The translations under genes were made by a program, and so were the position numbers. Under the pieces are notes generated by a model. It worked only from the letters and a program-made list of their open reading frames with translations, was not told the DNA's origin and searched no databases. From Diadophis punctatus similis (Eukaryota; Chordata; Lepidosauria; Squamata; Dipsadidae), in NCBI GenBank assembly GCA_023053685.1, contig JALIGW010000022.1, forward strand, positions 2,797,001-2,861,000: a DNA stretch of 64,000 nt. The letters are read 5' to 3'. Numbering within the stretch: position 1 is the stretch's first letter; each line of letters opens with the position of its first letter. This document shows positions 55,698 to 64,000 of the stretch, piece after piece.

Positions 55698-58600
55698 CTG
55701 GGGAGTGGAGAAGAAAAGGATTGAAGTCATGCCCAGGGAATTCAAGAAGGGGGAGGAGGAGGAGGAAAAGGAGAAGGAAAAAAGAGGAGGGGAGCAGAAA
55801 GGAGAGGAAAGAGGGGAGGAAAAAGGAGAAGGAGAAGGAGGAGAGGAGAGCATGATCAGAGTAGAGTAGAGTAGAGTAGAGTAGAGTAGAGTAGAGTAGA
55901 GTAGAGTAGAGTAGAGTAGAGTAGAGTAGAGTAGAGTAGAGTAGAGTAGAGTAGAGTAGAGTAGAGTAGAGTAGAGTAGAGTAAATGATCCTGACTACGT
56001 ACCGGTCCAGCTGAGCTCGCCCCTTGTGTTGAACTGAAGGGGAACTCTTCAGAAATGGGGGTGCGAATGAAGCAGGTGGAGGAGGACTCGCTGGTCACAA
56101 TGGTGATGGGTTTGGGGAGCATCTCCTGCTGGCTATTTGAGGAAGACTCGCTATCTGTGCGCACCTAGAGAGAGAAGCCACAATGCAGAGGTTATGTTGA
56201 GTCCAAGAGCAGGTCCCTGTGGCTTTTCATTCAGTTGCCCCTAGCACAAGGTAGACTTGTGACCAAATGAGGAACCAACTTTTACAGGTAATCCTCGACC
56301 GCAAGATACCTCAACTGGTTGTAAAGGCAAATTGGTTGCGAAGTGTCGGAATTGTGATCACGTGACCAGTGGGTGGTACAACGGCTGTAACTACCATAAG
56401 TACGAGTGTTAAGATATTTAAATTTAGCAGCTGGAGCAGTGGGTTTGTGCAGTGAGCCAGAACACACAGTTATGGTTGATTGGTTGAAGAGGGCTGGCTC
56501 CTGCATGAGGCAATCTGCGCTGTGATTGGTTGCTGTGGGTGCGAAGGGGGAGGTTCCCTTTTTCCCTGCCTTTTTTTTCTGTGGGTCCTTGTTTGCTCTG
56601 TGATTTACCTCATGATTCTCCCGCTTGCCTGATTATCTAGTTTGCTGTATATATTGATGTAAAATATATTTATTTATATAAAACTGCATGTCTCTGACTC
56701 CATTTGGGCACCTGCTGCACAAATTCCCTGACTGACAGTGCTACTCTTTGAAAAGTACCAATAAAAGAGAATATTTGTAGTTCAGGGCTGAACTGAGAGG
56801 TCCTTCATTGTAAAATATATTTATTTATAGAAAACTACAAGTTCCTGTCAGCGTCTCTGACTCCATTTGAACACCTGCTGCACAAATTCCCTGACAGTGC
56901 TACTCTTTGAAAAATACCAATAAAGCAGAATATTTGTAGCTCAAGGCTGAACTGAGAGGTGCTTGGTGTTTTCTGAGTTTGGTGGTTTTCTTGCAGATGT
57001 TTCATGACCCAAACTAGGTAACATCATCAGTGGTAGTAGTAGTAGCAGTAGATATTTAAATTTAGGAGCTGGAGCAGTGGGGTTGTGCAGTGAACAAGAA
57101 CACATGGTTATAATATCAGTTGAAGAGGGCTGGCTCCTGCATGAGGCAATCTGCGCTGTGATTGGTTGCTGTGGATGTGGAGGGGGAGTTTCCCTCCCCC
57201 CCCACTTTTTTCTTCTGTGGGCCCTGTTTGCTCCATGATTTACCTCATGATTCTCCCATCAGCCTGATTATCTAGTTTGCTGTATATATTGATGTAGAAT
57301 ATATTTATTTATATAAAACTATAAGTTTGTGTCAGTGTCTCTGACTTCATTTGGACAGCTGCTGTGCAATTCCCTGACGAGGACCAGTGGCGGGTCATTT
57401 TTTTCCCCAGTGCTCATGTAACTTCAAATGGTTGCTAAATAAGTCGAGGACTACCTGTATTAACAGGCACTGGAGAATGATTTGAACCTTACTCTGGCCA
57501 TCCAAAGGACAAAAACCTCCTTTAAAAAAAGGTGTTTTTCAGTTGAAGCCTTCCTTGGCTAACATGGATGAGAAAAATCGCTTTACAGTAATCAGAAAAC
57601 ATCCAATTCAAAGTAGAAAACAGACTCACAGTAAGGGCTTCGTCCCGACCAGCTGCTTCATCCTCAGAGGACGAAGAGGAGCCGGTGGCACTGGAACAAG
57701 GTGATAAAGAACCTGGAAGATGGAAGTAAACATCTAAATATGTGCACAAAATTATACCAAAGTCTTTTAAAAAAAAATACAATAACAATAGGCCTTCATT
57801 CTGAATGAAATATGTAAAGATGAAGAAAAAAATGAAAATGTATTCTTCAGGGCTTGGCCAGCTTATGAGAAAATTTAGGAAAAGAGACTCTGGTTTGGTT
57901 TGGTTTGCAATTGTTTTTAATTTTGTGTGTGTGTGTGTTTTGGATTTAGATTGGCATGTTGCCTTGAATCTATGGGAGCTGCCAGCTATTATACATTTCA
58001 AATAGTAATAATAATAATATCAGTAGTGATAGGTGCCTAGGGTGCAATCCCAAGAGAACTGGAGCCCCACTTGAACACCACCGGCATTGACAAATTCACC
58101 ATCAGTCAATTGCAAAAGGCAGCTTTACTCGGAACATAATCCATCCTGGGACAACACCTCTAATGTCATCAAACATCCACATCTGCCTATCCCAGGTTTT
58201 GGGAAGGGCTCGATAAGTGGATAAATATGCCAAATCCAGTCTGAACATCTGGCTGACTGTGCGATGCACCGTAATAATAATAATTCCAGAATGAACTCAT
58301 AAATTGTCTAAACTACTTCAAGAAATTCTCCAGTGTTCCCTGCGTTCATTTTGAGTAAGGCAAAAGCCTGGTAGAAGACAGTGCTGTTACTCAGCTTTTC
58401 AATAACTCTCAGTAGCAATCTACAACTTCTTTACAAATTACTCGTATTTCAGGGATTGGTGGAACTCAGAAAACAACACCTAGGAGTTGATCAATGCTGC
58501 CAGCTTTGAACGTGAAATTTTCCCACTGTAACGGTCTTAAAGGAAGTTGCTATATTCCACCATGGCTCAGTTGCATGGCCTGGTAGTGGACTCCCAACGC

Positions 58601-59330
58601 CAACACCCCCATTTTTCCAGTAGTCCCCTCACCTTCCGTGATCTCCTTCAGAGCGGCTTGCACGCCCTTCTCAAAAGTCACTGCATCTGCAGGGCTCTGA
58701 AAAGTGAGGCCAAACTTGTTATCTCCAACTTTCCAATGGTGGAAAATGGGGTTCACCTTGTTGTAGACCAGGTCCCTTTTCAAGGCACACTCCAAGATGG
58801 TCTGCAGGACAGAAAGGAGGAGGAGGAGGAGGAGGAAGAATGGATGATGGGAAGAACAATTGAAGGACATCTTCCCCACCACCACCCCATGCTGCCCACC
58901 GAGAGTATGTTGACTTAAATGTGGAGAAAGGCTGACTTTTGTCTCTAAGATTAAGGCTGTGGCTGATGGGGACGTCACTTGAGCAAAAATTAATATCCTG
59001 AATTAAGGATTGCTGCAATCTTACTGGTTTAAAGGCAACATCCCCTATGCTTTATCATCTCCTGCCATGGAAGGAGAGGAAGGGTCCTCATGTACTCTTA
59101 ATCTCTTTGGTTTGCAACCGTCTCCCTCCTAACCCCCTCCCCATCCCATCAGTCTCACCGTCTGGTCCCGGAGGCGCTCCCCGTTGATCAGGTACTGACG
59201 GCGCTGCCCTTCATCAGGGTGCCGGACTTTACAGATGGTCACATGGCTCAGGCCACCACCACCCATGGGCACCCAACCGCCGCTTGAGTCGTCTCGGGTC
59301 ATCACCACAGCCCGCACCCGAACCATGTAA
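54984..59330 (-). CDS. SPRED3: SPRED3, Sprouty-related EVH1 domain protein 3 (5 coding exons)
   Basis: Membrane-associated inhibitor of Ras-Raf-ERK signalling; SPRED EVH1 domains recruit neurofibromin, and the Cys-rich Sprouty domain anchors the protein. Five exons join in frame to 431 residues counted from the ATG at 59326. EVH1 is at about 1-112 ([39 protein letters not shown]), followed by a Ser-rich linker. A Kit-binding-like segment lies at about 219-247 ([11 protein letters not shown]) and the Sprouty domain at 322-423 with many Cys. SPRED3 is favoured by its start MVRVRAVVM, by GGGGLS and by FAM98C next door; mammalian SPRED3 is about 410 residues (from memory). The first listed exon begins at a splice acceptor, so an upstream exon exists and may hold a further start as in SPRED1 and SPRED2. 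Confidence 0.95.
55858..55983 (+). repeat. (GAGTA)n microsatellite
   Basis: About 25 perfect AGTAG units between the last two SPRED3 exons, ending 20 bases from the donor at 56002. Confidence 0.97.
56003..56164 (-). CDS. SPRED3: SPRED3 coding exon (Ser-rich linker)
   Basis: Fifty-four codons, [20 protein letters not shown] through [14 protein letters not shown] to SAGP. Acceptor TTCTCTCTCTAG, donor GTACGT. Low complexity but in phase with both neighbours. Confidence 0.88.
56284..57459 (-). mobile_element. Tigger-like MITE split by a 970-bp Penelope-like composite
   Basis: MITE ends lie at 56285-56401 and 57382-57459. Between them, 56407-57376 is flanked by ACGAG on both sides. Confidence 0.72.
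56407..57376. mobile_element. Composite element with direct terminal repeats and a hammerhead motif
   Basis: Repeats of about 330 bp at the two ends (GATATTTAAATTTAGSAGCT, CAATCTGCGCTGTGATTGGT, GTATATATTGATGT) flank a partial third copy and a family A ribozyme motif (56996-57030, minus). Flanking ACGAG suggests one insertion. The pattern resembles Penelope-like pseudo-LTRs. Confidence 0.6.
57630..57712 (-). CDS. SPRED3: SPRED3 coding exon (short Ser-rich)
   Basis: Encodes [20 protein letters not shown], then AGRDEALT. Acceptor CCATCTTCCAG, donor [14 protein letters not shown] resembles GSLTPSSS, which follows the EVH1 domain in mammalian SPRED3. Confidence 0.88.
58027..58260. repeat. Unidentified dispersed repeat, second copy
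   Basis: Shares AACTGGAGCCCCACTTGAAC and TTGCAAAAGGCAGCTTTACT with 45850-45950; in a SPRED3 intron. Confidence 0.6.
58633..58801 (-). CDS. SPRED3: SPRED3 coding exon (EVH1, second half)
   Basis: Acceptor TCTGTCCTGCAG, donor GTGAGG. Encodes [20 protein letters not shown], then [20 protein letters not shown] and the terminal EVH1 helix. Confidence 0.96.
59159..59330 (-). CDS. SPRED3: SPRED3 coding exon (EVH1, first half; ATG at 59326)
   Basis: Acceptor TTTCCTCCCAG, donor GTGAGA. Reads [19 protein letters not shown] to [11 protein letters not shown]. The bases TTAC before the ATG allow a Tyr, as in SYIVRV of SPRED2, so translation may start in an unseen upstream exon. The ATG at 59326 matches the annotated mammalian SPRED3 start. 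Confidence 0.93.
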
Positions 59331-59764
59331 CTGGGAGGAAACAGCAGAGAGGAAGGATTAGGGCAAAACAATGTCACCCCTCAAATCAACCCGGGACATT
59401 GCTTTCCCCAGGTGATGTCCACCAAGCTTACAGCTCCATCACTACCCCAGCTGGGGAAGATGGGGTTGTGGTTTTTATGTATCTAGGTGGCACCTGAATG
59501 GAGAAGGCTGATCTAGACATTTTATTTAATCAATTTATTTATTTAAAAGTTCTTATAGGCCGCCCAATCCCGTAGGACTCAGTTTCCACCTCCAGAAATT
59601 CAAGTTTGCCTTGAACTAACCTGGAGAAGGGCCCTGGACCACCAACTTCTAAGATGGTGCCTTCTTCTCATAAGTTGCAAGCTAGCTTTTGAAGAGTCAC
59701 CAAAAGTGATGAGGTTGTGAGAGATAGAATGAGTTTCTCTTTCCTTTGGGCCAACAACCTCAAG

Positions 59765-59912
59765 GATCTCCAGAAGTTGTGGATGCTCCAACACTGGAAG
59801 TTTTTAAGAAGAGATTGGATAACTCTTTGTTTAAAATGGTATATAGTTTCCTGTTTGAGCAGGGGGTGGGGCTAGAAGACCAAGATCCCTTCCAACTCTC
59901 TTATTCTGATAT
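59765..59912 (+). mobile_element. CR1-type LINE 3' end
   Basis: CCAGAAGTTGTGGATGCTCC to CCAACTCTCTTATTCTGAT. Confidence 0.82.
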
Positions 59913-59940
59913 ACGGTACTTCTAGTTCAAGGTTCTACAG

Positions 59941-60280
59941 CAGTGGTTCCCAACCTGTGGTACGTGTACCACTAGTGGTACGCGAGGGCCTTCCAGGTGG
60001 TACGCGAACACTTTCGGGGTCATGAACGATTTTTAGTTAGTTATTTTTTACTTCACAAAAATGTTTACTGCCTAACACAACTGTTGCCACACGCCACCCA
60101 CCTGGTCCCAGCGGCCCGAGAATCCAGTTGCTGGATGCGCGGGGCCAAAAAAGGAACGGTACAATTATGGAAATAAAGTGATATCTGATCGAATTTAGTT
60201 TCTCTGGAACCAGGTGGTACGCGGCGACTGTACGGGACCTCCAAGTGGTACTCGATCACAAAAAAGGTTGGGAACCACTG
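59941..60280 (+). mobile_element. hAT MITE (GGTACGCG family), duplication TTCTACAG/TTCTACGG
   Basis: CAGTGGTTCCCAACCTGTGG to GGTTGGGAACCACTG, 340 bp. The 8-bp flanks differ at one base. Confidence 0.88.
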
Positions 60281-60734
60281 TTCTACGGGGTGCACGTGGA
60301 ATAAAGTTCCAGTTAGTGGTAACTAAATAGTATATTTAACACACCTGCTTCGCTTCTAAAAGCTGCTCTGGGTATCATGATCTCTTTTCGTGGAGAAAGG
60401 CCCTGCTTGCTTAAGGCCCACCATGAATCTGCATCCTTCACCTGGAAGGCACCACCTCTCCACGTGAGAACAGATCATGATATGCAAAGCAGACTTCAGA
60501 AGAAAAACAGGTCCCACGTGGACATTAAATATTCTCATTACTTATTAAGCCACCCACACAGAGAATAGGAAAAGGGAGTTCAGATATTTTTTCCCCCTCA
60601 GATTCACATGGGGATAGAATTGATTTTACCTGCAAAGATAAGGCATTTTACCTGCAACCCATCTTTTGCAGCAAAGCTCCCCAGGTGGATTTTTTAAAAA
60701 ATTAATTTATTTTAAATAAAATCAACAATCGAAA

Positions 60735-61165
60735 AGAATAACAGAGTAGGAAGGGACCGTGAGATTTCTTCTAGTCCAACACCCTGCTCAAACACGAAAT
60801 CCTATAACCATTCCAGACAAATGGTTGTCCAAATCTCTTCTTAAAAAACTTCCAGTGTTGGAGCATTCACAACTTCTGGAGGCAAGTCATTCCACCGATT
60901 AATTGCTCTGTCAGGAAATTTCTCCTTGGTTCTAAGGTTGGTTCTCTCCTTGATTATTTTCCATCCGTTAGTTCTTGTCCTGCCTTCAGATGCTTTGGAC
61001 TTGACTCTCTCTTCTTAATGGCAAAGCCTCAAATATTGGAACACTGCTATCCTATCACCCCTACTCCTTCTTTTCATTAAACTTGAGAGACCCAATTCCT
61101 GCAACCGTTTTATGTTTTAGCCTCCAGGCTCTAATCCTCCTTGTTGATTTTTTCTAGACTCAACA
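60735..61165 (-). mobile_element. CR1-type LINE 3' fragment
   Basis: GAATAACAGAGTAGGAAGGG to TAGCCTCCAGGCTCTAATCC, minus strand. Confidence 0.85.
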
Positions 61166-61221
61166 ATTTTTTTTATACTATGGTGACATCATATCATAAA
61201 ATTATCAGCATATTGTCTCCA

Positions 61222-61680
61222 ACATACCTCCCTGAGACCGATTAGAGCCCACAGAGTTGGTCTGCTGGTGGTCCCGTCAGCCAAACAATGTCAGCTGGCG
61301 GGCCCACGAACGAGGGCCTTCTCTGTGGCGGCACCGGCTCTCTGGAATACACTACCCCCCGAGATCCGCATTATTCACACCCTGCCAGCCTTCAGAAAAG
61401 CAGTAAAAACATGGCTTTGTCGACAGGCCTGGGGCCAATGATTTTAATACAACACCGATTATTCTTGGCCCCATGAGTGCATCATTGGGTTTTTAAATTG
61501 TGGTTTTTTGTTTGTTTTTTTAAATGCTTTTAAATGCTTTAATTGTTTATATTATTTTAATCTTGTTCTTAATTTTTTTAACTGTTTTTTAGATTTTGTA
61601 TTTAATATGCTGTGAGCCGCCCAGAGTCCCTTGGGAGTTGGGCGGCATACAAATCTATTAAATAAATAAATAAATAAATA
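61222..61680 (+). mobile_element. L2-like LINE 3' end
   Basis: Reads ERAFSVAAPALWNTLPPEIR-like sequence (several frameshifts), then GTGAGCCGCCCAGAGTCCCT and an AATAAATAAATA tail. Confidence 0.82.
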
Positions 61681-61689
61681 TTATAAAAT

Positions 61690-63229
61690 TATCAACAAAA
61701 GTAAAAGCCACAACAATTAAAAACATACTCCGAAAGACTGAAAAACCCAAATCCGGTTAGAGGCCCCGGAGAAACCTGTGGAAATTAAACATGAACATAA
61801 CGGAAGCAAAACACATCAAAAGTCTTCCCAAGCAACCGATTGAACATAGCATTATTATGCTGACATCTCCTCTGACCCTACAAAATTCACCTTCACTCGA
61901 AGGATGGTTTTGCAAAACACAGTGGAACAAGCCGAAAAGAGATTGGGTAGTTGAAGATTCATCCCTTTATGGAAAACTAGTTCTTGTCTTAATGGGTGCG
62001 AACAAGGCTGTCAGGTTAAGCCTTGGCCACTTGAAGACCTGTGGACTTCAACTCCCAGAATTCCTCAGCCTGGTTGAGACACATTGCTCTAAGTCCTCAA
62101 AGGTAAAAAGTTCAATAGGAAAATAGGGATTTATGGAAGAGATTCACAAACCCAACTTTTCACCTGACAAACTAAAAAACATGAGAATGATTCACCTACT
62201 GACATCCTCCAAGCTGCCATAGATGACGATCTAAATCACTGTTTCCCAATTGTGGCCACTGTAAGGTGTGCGGACTTCAACTCCCATAATTCCCTAGCCA
62301 TCATGGTTGGCTGAGGAATTCTGGGAACCGAAGTCCACCCATCTTAAAGTGGCCACAATTGAGAAACACTGTGTTAAGCCAACATACAGCTTATTTGCTT
62401 GTACAAAACACATCAACACATTTCTGGTTTGTTAGCTTGAGTTTCAGGTGTAGTGTTCTACATGAATCTAGTTATTGAAGGACAACCAGAGAATCAAACC
62501 TTGAAGGTGGAAGCTTCTAGGTCTAGGAAGTTGGATGTTGAACTAGCTGTGGAAGGACTCAGACTGTACTCCTCTGTAGGACTTCAGCCTAATCATACTT
62601 TCTCAGACTGGCCTCCCTCCTAGGGCTGTTGTTTGGTAGACTTCATAAAGCTCCTGAACAAAAATACTGCATTTAACTCTTAACAAAAAAGAAATGAAAA
62701 CAAGAGTTTTATCCAGAAACTCCAATTCAAGCCTTAGCTCTAACTCAGTTGGCCAAATATGGCTGGCCTTACTTAATTCCAGAATTCCTTGACCACATCC
62801 TTTAAGCTGTCTGGCCTTCAACGTGTTGGCTGGGTAATTCTGGGAATTGAAGTCCACCCATCTGGAAGGGGTCAATGTTGAGACCCACGGCTTCCCCTCT
62901 TCTTTCTCTCCAGGTTCTCTTTCTCTATTTTTTTCCCCACCATTTGCATAGTAGCTTCAGCTGCCCGGCCTCATCGTAATCTCATCCTTCAGCAAACAGA
63001 TCCTTTTCAACGTCTTGTTAATGATTAAACTGCCTGAAATGGAAGGTAGAAGCAGGAAAGCAAAGCAAAGGACGTTTGAGCTGGTGGAAAGAATTCACAG
63101 ACAGCTGTATGGAAGCAGAGGACCTTATGGAGACCTTCCATGTGGGTTGGACTTCAAGTCCCAGAATCCCCCAACCAGCAACTCAAAGGCCTTATGGCTT
63201 AATTTATTGGAAACTTCCTTGATTTACGG
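61690..63229. other. Upstream region of SPRED3, mostly unclassified
   Basis: Contains a palindromic hAT MITE at about 62238-62372 and MITE arms near 62030, 62840 and 63148. The missing SPRED3 first exon could lie here, but none was recognised. Confidence 0.4.
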
Positions 63230-63237
63230 GACTGGAG

Positions 63238-63519
63238 TAGTGGTGGGTTCCTACCGGTGCTGTCCGGTGCTCCGTTCCGGTAGGGGCCCACCGATTGCGT
63301 AATGTTGGCGCGACGGCTCTGGTGCTTTCTTTGCTGGTCCGTGCGCGACGGCATCTTTTTTTAAAACTTTTCGCGGTTTTTTGCTCTCTGTGCATGTGCG
63401 GAAGTAAAATTGTCCTTCTGCGCATGCGCAGAGAACCGAAATCACACGAGAGGACGCACGCATGCGCGCACAATGTCGCGATGCGCACTGGTAGGAGAAG
63501 GTAAGAGGAACCTGCCCTG
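63238..63519 (+). mobile_element. hAT MITE, duplication GACTGGAG
   Basis: TAGTGGTGGGTTCCTACCGG to AAGAGGAACCTGCCCTG. GACTGGAG is at 63230-63237 and 63520-63527. Same ends as 31104-31801 but a different, CpG-rich interior (CTGTGCATGTGCGG/TTCTGCGCATGCGCAG). Confidence 0.9.
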
Positions 63520-63641
63520 GACTGGAGGCTAAACCGTACGATAAACAGTTGCAGGAACTGTGAATGCATAGGCTAAAGAACAGAAGACGGCTCTTCTTTC
63601 TATTGTCACTAAGGGTGACACAACAGCATCTCCCAATACCT

Positions 63642-64000
63642 GTAGTCCTTGACTTACAACAGTTCTTTTAGTGACCATTCAAAGTTCCAACGGCACTGAA
63701 AAAAGTGAATTATGACCGTTTTTCACACTTTCGACAGTTGCCGCATCCCCATGGTCACATGTTCAAAATTCAGACGCTTGGCAACGGTCATATTTATGAC
63801 TGTTGCAATGTCCCAGGGTCACGTGATTCTCTTTTGCGACCTTCTGACAAGCAAAAATCAACAGGGAAGCCAGATTCATTTAACAACCATGTTACTAACT
63901 TAACAACTGCAACGATTCACTTAACAACAGTGGCAAGAAAAGTCGAAACATGGGGGAAAACTCACTGAATAAATGTCTCACTTAGCAACTTAAATTGTGG
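63642..64000 (+). mobile_element. Tigger-like MITE, cut by the window end
   Basis: CTGTAGTCCTTGACTTACAA onward to the last base; body matches the copy at 53808. Confidence 0.85.

Noticed and set aside
54842..55724. Plus-strand frames opposite SPRED3 (126 and 200 codons)
   Set aside because: Shadows of the GC-rich SPRED3 last exon on the other strand.
55858..55983. (GAGTA)n array as a regulatory or CRISPR-like repeat
   Set aside because: Simple pentanucleotide microsatellite with no spacers.

Overview
This is a vertebrate nuclear window, most likely from a squamate and probably a snake. The evidence is spliced genes with GT-AG introns, many CR1-type LINE 3' fragments, a BovB LINE fragment, Sauria-type tRNA-derived SINEs, numerous small hAT and Tigger-like MITEs, Penelope-like repeats, a Helitron and long, abundant microsatellites. 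There are no prokaryotic genes, CRISPR arrays or intact transposase or reverse transcriptase genes.

Three protein genes can be reconstructed exon by exon. RASGRP4 (+, 11575-38459) has 16 coding exons that join in frame to 722 residues: REM, CDC25 Ras-GEF, EF-hand and C1 domains plus a C-terminal coiled coil. FAM98C (-, 40432 to about 46859) converges tail-to-tail with RASGRP4, and its promoter lies in a CpG-rich block at 46740-47480 with seven CCAAT boxes. SPRED3 (-, 54984-59330) has five coding exons: EVH1, a Kit-binding-like segment and a Cys-rich Sprouty domain. The order and orientation match mammalian SPRED3-FAM98C-RASGRP4. RYR1 would be expected beyond the left edge, but no RYR1 exon was seen. 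RASGRP4 switches Ras on and SPRED3 restrains Ras-ERK signalling, so the block holds two opposing regulators of one pathway.

Layout: 1-11546 is intergenic (pyrimidine microsatellite, CpG-rich inverted repeat, nested CR1 and SINE, L2-like LINE, an 800-bp purine tract, a cluster of Tigger-like MITEs, and a fairly unique stretch at 7.6-9.1 kb that may hold the RASGRP4 promoter). 11547-38830 is RASGRP4, with introns mostly built from repeats. 38.9-40.4 kb is the intergenic gap and FAM98C 3' UTR. 40.4-46.9 kb is FAM98C. 47.5-54.9 kb is repeats mixed with unique sequence. 55-59.3 kb is SPRED3. 59.3-64 kb is SPRED3 upstream or intron 1 sequence with repeats.

The most notable observations are: (i) RASGRP4 intron 2 has every hallmark of a U12-type AT-AC intron; (ii) two dispersed repeat families carry complete hammerhead-ribozyme cores, including a four-copy head-to-tail array in RASGRP4 intron 10; (iii) two tandem arrays seem to have grown from one palindromic hAT MITE; (iv) many insertions can be dated against each other by nested target-site duplications.
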